Source: Blasia pusilla
Taxonomy: Eukaryota > Marchantiophyta > Marchantiopsida > Blasiales
Direction of reading: 5' to 3'
Assembly: GCA_050084515.1 (NCBI GenBank)
Contig: CM114271.1
Location: 36,456,001 to 36,520,000, forward strand
Length of the DNA stretch: 64,000 nucleotides
This document shows, one piece after another, positions 46,415 through 59,470 of this stretch. A program made the translations under genes and the position numbers. Below the pieces are notes generated by a model, which saw nothing but the letters and a program-made list of their open reading frames with translations, searched no databases and had not been told where the DNA came from. How positions within the stretch are numbered: position 1 is the stretch's first letter; every line of letters starts with the position of its first letter.

Positions 46415-49400
46415 ATGGAGGCGGGCGGCGGAAGTCTGATGTGCGCGTCCAGAACCGACGGTGCTGCCAGTGCTTTTTACAGCAATGATTTCGACTGGGA
46501 GACTTTGCGGGCTGAGACTGAGAATTCAAGGCCTCCCGAATGTGAGACTGTAGGCGTCTTTCCATGACTCCCTTGCGTACTAGAGACTAGGGGTGGAAGT
46601 TTCTTGCCGTCCACATCGATTGGTCTTGGTTTCTCGTGATCCGAATATTTTAGGGCATGTAACAGATAAGCTCCCAGCGGTCATTGGCTCGCACCCTTGG
46701 TCTGTGTAAGATAGTGGTTGGATTGCTACCTAACTCGCACAATCTAAGTGTTAGTGAGATGGAGCAGACTCGTCAATCAGCCATGTGGCATCAGTGTCAC
46801 AAATCTACCTCAGGAAGTACCGTAGGCTTGTTTCTACGGTGTGGAGTCAGAACCTTGAGATGGCTTGGACGCCGAGACATCGTATTAGTTTTTCGCCATC
46901 TAGACTATACCTTAGCAATCACGTGTCAGTCCCAGAATCTGTAATCATGTCCTCATTTCCTGGTGGAACTCTGGTGAAGACCCAGACCTTAATGTCGCTT
47001 GCCTTCAAGATCACCAGGGTCCTTCAAAGCTGTGATGTAACCAATTTCCCGAAGATGAGGCTATTGCCGGTGAAATCTAATCTTCGTGAGAATCTGAGCT
47101 GAAAGAGCATCCTGTTTTTGAGTTTCCCAGCTTGCCCTCCTTACCCTTGTCAAGCTCTTTAGAGGCTTCTAGCAATTTACATGTTGTGAGCCTTTGCGAA
47201 CTCATAGAGTGCCTACCCTATGATCACTACCCTGAAGCCTAGGGCCGAATGAACCTCTTCCAGCTGCAAGGTACATCAAATCATTGAGCTAGAAATAGCT
47301 GGATAAGAGTTATCTCAAGACATGTAAGGCCTTGGTTAAGGCCTAAGACGGAGGCGGTGATGAGAACCAAGTCAAAGGAGGCAAGATCCTATGAAGGTTT
47401 ATTTGTTTTAATTTCTGAGCCTCCTGGTTCTACCAACTAGGAACCGTCTTTCCTGCCATGAATATCGTACGGGTTCCTCTGAAGGGCCGTTAGTGCCGTC
47501 TCGGACACTATCACGATTCGGCAGAATTTCCACTCGTGGTAAGAAGCTGTCATATCTGGGATCTACAGTTGAAAGCATTTTTGCAAGAGTAAAGGAATGC
47601 CGATCCTATTATTGAGGAATGTTGTTTCTGTATCTCCATGCGCACTGAGTACACACTTTACACATGGTTTTTCCATCTTTGCATCCACTGTATCGGAATG
47701 CATATCTTCGGAGTGAAGATAGTACGATGTGTAATGGCTGTGAATATTTCCTGCCCGTGTCTCTGTGTCTCATTGCTCCCTGGCGTAAAGCGTAAAACCC
47801 TTCCTTGGTGGTAAGGGTCTCGTTAACCTTCTACTCCAAGCAGACTTGCGCGGACGGGAGTCGGAACGCCGGGGTTGTCACTCGTACTCACTTCCCGGGC
47901 CTACTATGATCCTCGCCTATGGCTCGCTCCCTGTCACGTGCAAGTATTTCACCCCAAATATGAGACTAAAACGTTGCATGTGCAAGCGAAATTCTCTTAC
48001 TAACTTGGTAGAGAACGTCATAAGGTTGCGACGAATGGCAATGAGACCAATGAAGAAGACTTCCACCGACAGGAGAGACTGGCCTACTTGCCGTCGCATC
48101 TCAACCTTGCTGCTTTACTTGTAGTCTTGACCTCCCTTCCCTCTCGAGCAGTTTGCTGTTGTGGCTTTTATATAAATTCTACTGTCGCTCTTCACTATTC
48201 CAGAATGTCTACCACCCTGTTCGAAACTGAACGGGCGTAGTATGGGCTTTTGGAAACGTCCAGATCTGAGCACTTCCGATAAACATACTGTTTCGAGTTC
48301 ATCAATTTTGCTTCGATTCACGAGATCGGTGTAGGCTTTGTAATCACGAAATGTCATGATCTGCAGGACGGTCCGAAAGTCGACATAGGAGCGAGGGACT
48401 CCAATGAGGAAGCCGGAACACCCACGTATTCGACGCATGCATGGGAAATATTCCACAGGAAGCACTGTAAACATCTGTTTTTTAAAGTATGACGAAGGTT
48501 TGAGAAACGCTTTCATTGACCTCCACAGAAGGGAACCTGTCCCATTTTTGGAATACTAGAAGCAGGGAAATGTCCTTCATAGGAAACCGGTGTAGCGTAC
48601 TCTGAGGTTGGGAAGTTAAACTGAACGGATCCCATGGTGGATACCCACTCAGGAGCGACGCTACCTGGTCAAGGAGTTTCCTGAGCTGGGTCTTGGAGGA
48701 GAGGGTACAAGAATCTTGGAGGTCGGTTGTGGCTCTGGCAGCTCTCTGGTGCCAGTGTTACGGTATGTGAAAGATCATCACTTCTGCTCCTCTGTGGATA
48801 CTAAGAGACCTCCCTGTCCACCAAGAGCGAGGTTTCCATCTTGACAGATCATGAGCACTCACGATAGAGCCTGTGGACAGATGTACAGTGTACTGAAACT
48901 GCAGGTTTGACAAATGACAGTGTGAAGTTGTATTCTTTCCAAGGAAACAGTTCTGAGTGTTGCACCTCTTAAAAGATCTCGGAATTGATTTTGAGCAAGA
49001 CTGTCTCATAAAAGGCCCTGATCTGATTGTTTTATGTGGGCCAGGGCAAACACAAATGCAACCGTGTATGGTTGTGATTGCAGTACTTCTGCACTGGAAA
49101 GAGCAAAACAGTTGGTGGAAACTCAAGCTGGCCTTGATGAAAACCAGATTCAATCCTTCAAGTCCTTTCAATGTGACATATCGAAAGAAGCCTTTCCTGC
49201 ATGGCTCTCCTGTCCAGGAATTGATATCGTCATGCTGGTGAGCTTCTAAACACCTTACCAACCACTACTTGACACAAAAACTTAAGCAACAATTCAAGCC
49301 TTAGGTATAGTCATCGGCAGAGTTTTTTGCACTCCATTGGCTAGAGTCGCCTCAAATGAAATTCTCTTAGCTCCTTGAATTATCAGGTTTGTAGACTTTT

Positions 49401-50812
49401 AAGTAAGAATTCAAGAGAATTTTACTCTTTGTCCGCCAGTGGCCTGAGGACAACTCCTAACTTACATGAGAAGGCCTTGTTTAAACCAAAGGGTGGTGGT
49501 AGAGCCGGATTGCTTGTTTGCATTCACGCAAAGATGTGTCAGAAATTTGGGAAGTACAATGTGTCACAGTTTGATTTTACATACCTCCAGGCTATTGTAA
49601 CGGAGAGTTTAGACTATCTTGGAGCTGTTGTGGACAGTGTCCAGTTAACAAAGAGAATGTGAAATTGCTGGAATAGTCCTTTACAAATTTAATGAGATGT
49701 CTTAGCTTAGGAAGCTTTGTGAAGCCGAACTGAACTGAGGTCTTTACCTGCTGACTAATTTCACTTTCTGTAGATTTTTACTCTTTCTGCCATTCCCTTG
49801 GAAAGTATGTGTCATGCATTGAGAGAATGTGCTTCAATTCTTCAACCGGGGGGCTGCCTGCTATTCCGAGACTATGGTATGATTTCAGTCACTTATAGAT
49901 TGTATTTCTTATACATTGACTTGAACTTCCGAGCTCAGATTCAGGAATATTTGCTGAAAATAGTTCTCAGAAACCAGAAGTATTCAAAGTAGGATCTCTA
50001 GTACTACTGTGGCACTGACGTAGATTGTAATACTCCTGGTGTCATCTCCGACCTCTCTGCAAAGAAATTAGATCGATGACTAGAAACTGTACCTGTACTG
50101 TGCAGGTCTTTATGATATGACCATGCTGAGGTTCCCTTCATCACAAAAGATAGCAAAGGGGTTGTATTTCCGGAAGGACGGCACCCTTTCTTACTTCTTC
50201 AGTCTAGAATTTGTGAGGGAGCTTTTCACCAGTGCAGGGTTGGTTGAGGTAGAATTCTTTCCTTCTCAAATCAACTATTTTCTTGGGATGACTGGTCTGA
50301 GGCCAAGAACTTGTCATGGATGGAGGCTCAGGCCGATTTTATTGTAAATGGAGAGCGTAATTGCATCTGCTGTGTTCTAAATGCTTAATGAAGGATTGTG
50401 AGCCAGAAGTTACGAGAACTTAATTTCAACCCTTCAAATTGATAAGGTAGATCCAGGATTTTACTTCCGTATTATGAAGTGCAAGGACCTAGCCTTGTAA
50501 AACTAGTGTTCAACACTTAGAATTACTCTCAAGCTTAGAATTTTATGTGCCAGATGAAGTAATCTTGCACCATGAGATGTCTTTCGTATGTCAAGTGAGG
50601 TGCATGAATTGAGTGTCTGGTCGATGGTCAGTTTGAGCCATACACTGGGCTGATGGATGACCTGAATCGAATCTCTTTCGATGTGGGTGCAGGAAGAACT
50701 TCATTATTGCTGTGTCCAAATAGTTAATCGCCGAAAGCAGGTATCAATGAAGCGTGTCTGGGTCCATGCCAAGTTCAGGAAGCCTGAGGTTCCAATGTCC
50801 TCTCCATTGTAA
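46415..50812 (+). CDS. METTL2/6/8-like methyltransferase (putative tRNA m3C methyltransferase), 7 exons
   Basis: Exons: 46,415-46,549; 48,367-48,486; 48,653-48,762; 49,045-49,237; 49,774-49,876; 50,106-50,248; 50,693-50,812. GT-AG borders and phases agree and give 307 residues. Landmarks: FDWETL near the N-terminus, WEIFHRKHCKHLFFK|ERRYL (from residue 71), SAM-binding motif LEVGCGSGSS (107-116), YGCDCS, QCDIS, IFTLSAIP, LQPGGCLLFRDYG, GLYFRKDGTLSYFF and the closing CCVQIVNRRKQ and RVWVHAKFRKP. This is the Trm140/Trm141-METTL2/6/8 family, which makes 3-methylcytidine at position 32 of some tRNAs. The first donor (GTAGGC) is weak and intron 1 is 1.8 kb, so the first exon is the least certain part. 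If intron 5 were retained, a stop at 50,345 would cut the last block off. Confidence 0.9.
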
Positions 50813-52189
50813 GCCTGAAGGGCTGGTTGGAAATGGTATAGCTAATGCACGAGCAGGAACCTCAACAAGAGTCATGGAGTGGCACTTCCCTCTGAACCAT
50901 TTGTGTTGTATTTAAGGATGTATGTGAATATGCATACCAGGGGGCATCCAATCCTTTTCTGTCTGGAGAGAAGGGAGTTTTGCATCTAGTAACTCGTTAG
51001 GATCCTGCCCCAAGTTGTGTCCACAGATATGCAGTCACTTCAACTGTGGTTTAAAACGACCCGTCAGGATACACTAAGTGAATGGCTCTGGGTCAGAATC
51101 TGACTCACAAATTCCTCCAAGCGATTTGACACAACCAGTTACCCGAGTATTCGAGAGTCAACATCAAGAGCCAACGTAGTTATTATTATTAGCCATTGTG
51201 GAACTTTGATATGGAGTACAAATGTGGTTGGTCGCTTACGTTATGCATATCCCCCAATTAGGGGAGGGAATTTAGAAGTAGACCTGGCCGCACTGAAGTC
51301 CCTGATAGGGTATTTCCACAATTCAGGTGAATGTCCAGAGATCGAGGTCATGAATGGCATGCGAAGCATTTCTCTAGAGCTTCATTGAAGCGAAAAGTAT
51401 CATGAGTATAGAGAGTCATTGAGGCAGAAAGTCTCATGGGTAGGAAGAAAAGTAATGGAGGGGATGGACGGATGGGCATCTTTTTTTAATATTTTTTATA
51501 TTATTATTGGAGTCTTTTAGAAATAATATTATTGGAGAGTGTCTTTTTTATTTGCAAACACTTCTTTGCTGCTTAGCATGTTGTAGTCTAGTAATGTTGT
51601 TGTTTAGCACCAAGCAAATGTTTCTACTTCTACAGAAATAGATTTTGATAGAAATCTTTTCACTCCTCTGCATAGTGGAAACTAGTGGACACTCATGTGC
51701 AAGTCCTCAAGCCGACCTCCTCACACCACCGGATCTGCAACCCTATCCGACACATGAGTAAATCCCACTGGCCCCAAATCCACTTACCAGTGTAAAGCAG
51801 GGAATGGAATTTACCTTTCCATCGCAACCATTGCCTTTATCTCAGCATGTTCTTCCCAAGGTCTCGGAGCCAAACACCCACCAAACCCTAGTGTGCAACC
51901 GCCTAGTCGACACGAAAGTCAAGGTATGCCGAAACCCAAATTGTCATGTTGGATTTACCATTCGAGCGTCACTTCGTAAAATGTAAATGAAGCCCAAAAT
52001 TTCCATCCAACAACTCATTAACACTTCCAACGAATTGTGTAGAAAGTAGAGTACTGGATGTGCAGACTATGTGAGCTCCTTAGACTTTCATACATCCTAA
52101 CAACACATTTTGCCATCGAGGAAAACTTTAAATCACGCGTTGAAGCACGCAAAAGACGAGTCGCATTGCTCAACTTATGTGGTGAGTAC
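50813..52189. other. Downstream and intergenic sequence, nothing recognised
   Basis: The AT-rich part near 51,480-51,540 has poly-T and ATT runs. No gene features. Confidence 0.5.
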
Positions 52190-52880
52190 ATGGTTGAAAG
52201 CTGATTTTTTGGTGGTGTGCAGTTGGCACGGTGTCCAGACGGGGATGAGAGGACAACCATTCACGATGCCGTGCGGGATATTATATTTTGTGTTGCTCGG
52301 TAGAGTGGCTTCCATGTGCCAAAGTAAAAGCACTTTTCCATATAAGATTTCTTTATCCGTGTTGATCTTTACATAAGTGGTGGTAACGGATGTTGTAGTG
52401 ACAGATTCTATGTGGGAGGCGACGCGAGCCCAAGTGGTGGCATAAGGGAGATTGCTACAAGGAATGGCGACGGCGGCAAAAAAGACCCGCATTTATAGTC
52501 AACTTCATGACGCACATCGATTTATCCCCCAGCCCTTGAGATGTATGGAATTATGGGGGAAAAGTTTGACTCATTCCTTACGGATTGTGCCCATCGTCTC
52601 CACTCAAGAAATGGGTTATCCTTAGCCAATACGATTCTTTATTGTAGGCAACGGGTCTCCATAAGTTTGCGAGGCAAATGAGCTTTTGCGACGGGCTGAG
52701 ACGTCAAAGTTAGAGGCCCATTTAATAGTAGCCATAGTTTTCTAAGCGTTATTGATATCGTCATTACTGTTTGTGAGTTTCGTTTCTCTTCGGGCCGGTT
52801 TTGACCAGGAGGTTTTTTTCTTTACGCACCCTCCTTTGTATTCCATGGGTTTTCTATTCAAGTTTCTATTAAAATATATA
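52190..52880 (+). mobile_element. Second decayed RLE non-LTR retrotransposon fragment
   Basis: It matches 2,620-3,346 over its length: the start of the match reads gcacggtgtccagacgggga, followed by atgccgtgcgggatat, cttacggattgtgcccatc and tattgtaggcaacgggtctc. Frameshifts and stops are frequent and the 3' tail is diverged (ttgtattccatgggtt). It is an older, 5'-truncated insertion of the same family. Confidence 0.8.
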
Positions 52881-53900
52881 TTTTCTCATTCCCGACCCGG
52901 GATGGATCTGAGACCGACTTCGTAGACATGTCATCTCCGAAATAAGATGGAACGCAACGGAAGGGGAGGCGGATGTGAGGGGATGGGTACGTGACAGTGG
53001 ATACGAGGGACCGCGACGTGTGGTCGTGAGTTGCTGGTGGACGTAACTATCATCATATCATCCACCGCCATCCCGACGAATGCGACGGACCACGTGGAAG
53101 CCCACCATCGTCGCCGTCGCGCCAACCCGGACTCCGGCGTCTCCCAGCTCCCGCCACCCAGCCAGCTAGCATCGCGTGGCGAGCAGCTACGGCAGCTGCT
53201 GAACCCGTGAGGGCAAGCCAAAGAAAGAAAACGCGAAAGGAGGAGGTGGCGCCTTCCTTCCTTCCTCCCTCCCTTCCTAGCCCGTAGGAGCTCAGTCCAG
53301 CCAGCGCCGGTGATTCTGGGCTATTCGTACCGTTCGGAACCTCGTGTGGAGACCTAATTCGTTCGTCCCTCAAGCCGCGAGGGAGCTTCTATGGTCTATG
53401 GACAGGAGGTCCGGACTGATTTGTGAGGCGCGTGCGTTGTGGCTACGATTCGGAACCCGATCGGTCTCTCGCTGCTGCTGCCTGTGATCGATTGGATCGG
53501 CAATGGAAGCGGAATCACTGTCGCCGTCACACAGGTTTGTGCGTGCCTTTGTCCGAGTGAGGGCATTTCATCGTCGCGTCCTCTCTGTTGCCAGCGAGTA
53601 ACAATTGGGGGGGGGGGGGTTAATTCTTCGCCCATGGCGGGTCTAATTTGAAGTCGTTGCACTTTCCGGTATAATCCATTTCCAGAGGGAGATTGGGAAC
53701 CGGCCAGGAAGAGGAGAATTTTCTTCGGAATCGGAAATCAGTTGCTGCCTACGGCTGCTGCAAGCCGAGGGAGATTTCGATCCTGCTCGTGAGACGAGGC
53801 ACGATCCTCCCTGGAGCAAAAGGTTTATGCTCTACCGGTAGAATTGGCTAGCGGAGGACATCGACCCGCGTCACAACACGAGACTTTTCGTGAGAATCTA
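52881..53900. other. GC-rich stretch without a firm gene
   Basis: Overlapping frames on both strands (for example 52,931-53,373) have low-complexity composition and no domain. It may be promoter or leader for the exon candidate at 53,901. Confidence 0.35.
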
Positions 53901-54104
53901 ATGGAATTCTCTCCACCTCACCCGAGTGAGATGTCGATCGCGCCTGCGAGCGGGGGACTCCTCACCCGGGAACCCTCCCAGCCCTCTTCTCGCTTGGAGT
54001 GCAACGATGAATCCCAGGATCTTTCTCTTTCTCCGCCGGTGTACTGGGGCGACGCATCCTTTCCCCGCCAGCGCAAGCCCCCGAGCCAGAATTCTTCTAA
54101 TCAT
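53901..54104 (+). CDS. Candidate first coding exon of an unknown gene
   Basis: ATG at 53,901 opens 68 codons (MEFSPPHPSEMS ... PPVYWGDASFPRQRK ... SSNH) that end exactly at a consensus donor, CAT|GTGAGT, at 54,105. The composition is more protein-like than its surroundings. No family was recognised and no following exon could be tied to it, although GC-rich sequence goes on to about 54,760. It could be a chance frame. Confidence 0.25.
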
Positions 54105-55009
54105 GTGAGTGAATGCAAACTCTGTTACTACGTCCACGCCTTTCCAGGACTCCTGCATTCCTACTCCTACGGTGAACCATCATTCCTTCAAGCGAATCCT
54201 GGGATCTAAACAAGCGGATATGTACTAGCTGCTTGATACCATCTACTCCGCCGCTCCCATCCAAACTAAAAATTCCCCGGAAAGGTACGAGGAGAACCAT
54301 GACTCCTACTCGTGGAAACCATACATGTGCTAGATACCTACCATCTACTCCCCCGCTTCGATCCCATCTGCAAAATCCACGGCAAGCTATGGAAGAAACA
54401 GAACGTCGCATAGGCCGAAGCAGTAGTGCACACTGCACATCCCCAAGCCTCCGTCGCCGTCGCAACCCTGTAACGAAAACCAAGAACGCAACAGAACATG
54501 GTGGCACTGGCACGGCCCTCGAGAAGAAGATGTGCACGAATCAGCATCTGTGCACATCCATGATCCATCGCTGAGATATCCGCGAATTGGATCGGGCACC
54601 TGCGACAGGCTGTTACTGTTCCCCGTACCCGCGATGACCGGTAACCCCGGTGAGCTACGAAACAAACTGCAGGTAGTTATGTCGTTTTCAGCTTTCACAG
54701 GGCACCCGCGATTCCTGTCTTCGACATCAACTGCTTCCCCGATTCCGTTCCATATGTAAGTAATTGGTGATTGAGGAAAGAAAGAAAAGCAGTTCTGGTT
54801 TAAGTTCAGCGGATGGATTCCGTTCCTCACCTAATTTAGGAATGAGAATCAGTTAGGGCTTAAGTTGAGTTAAGGGAATCAAATCAGGTTCCAGTTGAGG
54901 GAATCAGTACGGAACCCGTGGACAGCGTGGGGTTGGTTTTCTTAGGGGTCCGGTCTAGATGACACCCGCCCGTCACGGAGATGGTTGCATATTTAAGTCG
55001 TTAGTTAGT
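54105..55009. other. GC-rich stretch, possible gene remainder, unresolved
   Basis: Short overlapping frames on both strands. A partly repeated block (ccatctactcc-gccgctccc-atc at 54,239 and ccatctactcccccgcttcg at 54,341) is present. No domain recognised. Confidence 0.3.
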
Positions 55010-55033
55010 TATTTATTTATTTATTTATTTATT
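55010..55033. repeat. (TTTA)n microsatellite
   Basis: About six units of attt. Confidence 0.9.
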
Positions 55034-58000
55034 GCCCAGCTTTAATTTACACTATGGTATTTTGCATCAAAGAAGCTACTTGAATTTAAGCCAACTGACC
55101 TTAGGGTTTAGGGCAGGTCCACCCCCCACTACAGGTAAGTGGGGAGGTCCTTTCTTTCGGGTGGGAGGTCCAAAATAGGTTCTTTTAAATATTCATGTAT
55201 TTTCTAACATGCCTTGTATTTCCACGGTAAATTATAATCTTTTGTAAGGTTTGGTAGAAGCTTTTACGGCAAAAGTAAATGGAAACTGGGAAAGGAGAAT
55301 TAGAGCATTTCATTCAAAATTCTAGTGGGATGAGCGATACTGCAATGTGTCCTACGACCGAGAAGATGTAAGAACCCTAGGGGGTGATAAAGATCACCCC
55401 GGGTAGAATCGCCCAGGTGAAGGTGTCATGCCCAGGACTAGCCCCGATTTCACTATGGAAGAAGATTTGCAAGGAGACTTATTGAAGAGTCCGGAACTAC
55501 TTTGGAAACGCAAACCCTCATATTTATGATCAAAAACTGGAAGGAAAAAGGTATAGCTGGGAATTTGGAGCTTCCCGGGAGTACCATATCGGGAAGCTGA
55601 GGAGCTACCCATTTCTGAATCGACAAAGCCCCGCTTGGCCAATTTCGAGTGCCCAAGAATCTCCGGATAGGGGGATCTTTGAAACCCCCTATTGTGGTGG
55701 TGGGGCACTCCTCTATTGAGTTTAACGGAGTTTTCCGGTCACCTTGGGGTCCCTCTCTCGGAAATAAATCTTGCTAGTATAGGGCCTTCGGGTGGAGATG
55801 CGATGAGAGTGAGAAATGAACCTAAAATTTTCCCATTGATATTTTCCATCATGGGACCTCCAGAATTCACCTAAATGTTCTTCATTTAGTACGGATAAGA
55901 AAATACATAGCTGATAAGAATTTTAGAATTTATATTTTTCTTTAATTATGTTATTCTTTTTTATCCATTTATTCTATTATGGAAGATTTATGTAGTATTA
56001 TATCCATCCATTCAATATTACTTCTCATGGATATAAAACACTGCATGAGTGTCACATGCTTTTGTTTTCAATGGTAAATTTTATTAATTTACAGATTTTT
56101 TACCTTTTCGCATGCAATTCTTTTCAAAATGTTAATTCCTTTCTTCAACCATTGAATTCTATTGTATCCATTTTCTGTCAAAAAAATTTATTTATCTTAT
56201 CATCCAAATTATTAACTCGTGCACTAAAGGTTTTTATTTTAGTCTAACTAATCTAATCATTAAGTCCCACGAATTTAAAAGAAGTTATCCTCCACACTAT
56301 TATTTGGTAGAGGTTGGGTGGTGGGAGGATAAGTTAAGCCACTAGATTGGATGTTCCTATGCATGTATGACACATTCAATGCTTTTATCTAACTGATAAT
56401 TTAAATAATATTTAATTTCATTAAATGAAACCTAAGAATAGAATAACAATGTGTCTCTAATAGAGTTTTATTGTTCTAATTTTAATGATAAAAAAAACAC
56501 CCATTTTTATAAAATTGGAGAGATATCTATCACCCCAGAAAACTATATGTGTATGAATGGAACATCCATTCCATAAGAAGTTTTTATGGCTTAACTTACT
56601 TTACTACCTAGATGTTTTCTTAACTAATTTTAGATCATTGCAATTGAATTAGCCTTAAAAGTAGGAGTAATCTTCCCAAATGTTTCAAGGAATTTAAGAT
56701 TAATGGTGCTAAACAGGAATACTTATCCACTTGTAGAAATTTTCTCTTCTTATTTTTCCCCATAGACCATAACTGGCTTAATACTTCACAAAAAAATTGA
56801 CAAATTATAATTATGAGGAATTTTTCTCATATCACTTTCTTAGTCTTTTCTCAATGTTTTACATCTCTATCTTTTTCATGATCATTTGTTCCCCAAAATT
56901 TTGTGACAAAGACATGATGCATACATATTATAAAGTTATGTATTCTTTTATCGCGAGATTCTAACAATGCCAAAGATGACAACTTGATATTGTAGATAAA
57001 AGAGAATTGTTCGAGGATCGCCTCTATTTGTGTGAATTAAACACTATGTTGAGTCTATATGATACATGACTAAGAAAATTTGACTACATGGTTAATGAAT
57101 AGTCATCCCAATCAAACAAAAAAAATTGGACTATATTACTTATCCTCCTCTATCAAAGTTGCATTGCACTATTAGTCATCCCCAACCACTCGACATTGAA
57201 TGCACGAAAGTGCACGCTCAGATTAAGGGTACGGTCCAAGGAGCGACATGCGTATGGGCAGGATGTGGGCGCGACATGGGCCTAGCCTAAGCAGGCCCAC
57301 TGCGGACTAGTTTGCACCCTAATGCATGCTTAATTTTGGCTTACAAGGGCTATGTGGGAGCAAGGAGGGCAGGGTGCGGCATGGTTGCAAAAAGGGGACA
57401 TGGACTCAAAAGTCTAGACATATCCACAAGCATGGATTGCAAGAGATGGGACCTATACTTATAGTTCATGATGGAAGGTAGGGCAAAGGCAAGTGGGGCA
57501 AATTCTCCTCGAGCAATTAGAGAGGAGGGAGGAAAAAACGAGAGAGTATGGAACAAGAAGACAAATGGGGGGGAATGATAAGGGGAAGATGGGGCCCACA
57601 TGGACAAGTCCTTCCACAAGACAGACATAAGTCCGCATACATGAACATATCCGCGAACTTGGAATTTTCCACATGCAACCTTGGGATGAGGGCTTAGACT
57701 CAAATTAGATTGGGAGGTTTTAGGCCAGGCGCCGATCCCCTAGGTATGGGTGCAGGCTTAAGCACAGGCCTCGTGTAGGTTGAGGCACAAGTAGGGGTGA
57801 GCTCTAGTTACGGATTGTTCTAGAGGCCAAGTGATTGGTACTTATGGATGGAGAGGAAAGGGGAAGATTAAATACTAGGGTGGTTTTATTAGAGAATAGG
57901 TTAATTGCAAATAAAGTTAGATGAAAAAGTTAGGTTAGTTGAAAAAGGATTGGGATAAGGACTGAGGAGAAAAATAAAGATTCGCTACATGCTTATTGGA

Positions 58001-58498
58001 GGTATTGGTTTAGGCATTAATAGTAAGTGGGGGTAGATGAGAAAAAAATTGCATGTGAATTCATTTCCTTCCATCCTCCCCTTTGTAAACTTGCTCATTT
58101 TTAGTATAATCTCACTCCTCTCTCCATATCACCCTCTCTCTACTCTTTTTTCTAAGTTTATTTCTCCATAGATAGATGAACTTGATAAGTAAGAATATGT
58201 TTTGTCACTACATAACCCTGATAATTTAAGGTATCTTGGTTATCTAGATTAGCATATTGATCTTTCATGTTCATAGTGGGTGTTCCAAGGTTCCTATTGG
58301 AGCATTCACAAACAATATATGGTGAAATTTGCATAAAATTTACAGCTTGATGTATCTAATTATTGAGCATGTAGGATTGTAGCAAATTACCCAAATGTTG
58401 TTTGGATGGGGTTAGTATCTACTTGTAGTCATGACCAAGCTAGAGAACTCCAACAGATCATGAAGGAACATTGGGAAGATGTACATATTGAAGACGAA
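55034..58498. other. AT-rich intergenic stretch, nothing recognised
   Basis: No frame above about 120 codons and none with family features. No clear direct or inverted repeat was found by eye. Confidence 0.5.
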
Positions 58499-58604
58499 TG
58501 TCGTGCAAATCCACATCGTCATACAACATACATCGCTGACATACCATACTCACATACATACATAACATAGACGAGAGCATCCACAAACACAAGTGTACCA
58601 CAAC
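58499..58604 (-). repeat. Split direct repeat B2 (copy B)
   Basis: 106 bp, closely similar to 58,975-59,080; includes the shared words cacaaacacaagtgtacca and catactcacatacatacat. It forms the 3' end of the element. Confidence 0.9.
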
Positions 58605-58972
58605 TGAAATATGTGAAAGACCTACTATCATAAAACACATATAGAATCACATACAATCGAGCCAAACCCACTCCACGATGGGAGAATCCAGGTCGAAGCT
58701 TGCGGGAACCACCATAGCCAAGAGCTCTACTCACTACCAAGGCTAACTCCCAACGCAACAGGCTCAACTCAAAGAACTAACTCTTCTTTGAGTGCACTCC
58801 ACACTATATCCTCCAACCTAAGAGCGGGCCCTATTGGAAAAGTCACCCTCAATTGAGTAACCCCCAACCCTATGTATGAAACTGCATCTCTACCTAGACA
58901 CTACGACCCTACATAAGGTATGGCCTCTACTAGCACACTATACTCTACGACATAATCCGTATGGTCATGACA
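58605..58972 (-). repeat. Split direct repeat A2 (copy B)
   Basis: Lies between the two B repeats and begins (minus) TGTCATGACC, two bases after the GACA end of B1. It contains a 9-bp hairpin CTCAAAGAA/TTCTTTGAG (58,768-58,792) just downstream of a gatata element, the same arrangement as in copy A but with unrelated bases. Confidence 0.8.
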
Positions 58973-58974
58973 AT

Positions 58975-59080
58975 TGTCGTGCGAATCCACATCGTCATAC
59001 AACATACATCGTTGGCATACCATACTCACATACATACATAAAAGAGACGAGAGCATCCACAAACACAAGTGTACCATAAC
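58975..59080 (-). repeat. Split direct repeat B1 (copy B)
   Basis: Follows the polypurine tract (minus AGGGGGGCGA). 106 bp, second copy at 58,499-58,604. Confidence 0.9.
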
Positions 59081-59252
59081 TCGCCCCCCTAACTGCCGGT
59101 TAGGTCCCTCTAACTCCCAGGTAGCCCTATACATCTACTACATGCTATACACCTTTTTGGGTGCACGAATCACAAGGCCGGGTGCTAGGTTGCCCCATCG
59201 TTAGTCGCCTATCTGTAATCCATATCATGCAAAGATCAAGTCATCTACCTCT

Positions 59253-59470
59253 CTAAGTACATCGAGGACAAATCCACCTTCCAGTGGGAACAACATCCAT
59301 ATGTGGAGTCAAACACATCATGTGACAACCCCTAGAACACCGTTCACACACCAACAACATGACACCAACTGTTGCACCAATACTGACGAAGGAGTAAGCT
59401 CTACGTATGCTTTACCCCAAAATGTCCCAACTCCTCATGGGCATGTCACACAATGCGCTCTCTCTGAGCC
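59253..59470 (-). pseudogene. Integrase zinc-finger start fused by deletion to the second half of the PHD finger (copy B)
   Basis: HAHEELGHFGVKHT (about 59,450-59,405) is followed within about 60 bases by MLLVCERCSRGCHMMCLTP and WICPRCT, then TAG (59,255-59,253). Relative to copy A, over 1 kb including all three DDE residues is missing. This copy could not integrate on its own. Confidence 0.8.

Noticed and set aside
53053-53373. Minus-strand frames rich in Ala, Gly and Arg
   Set aside because: Low-complexity GC-rich frames without domain, start context or splice support.
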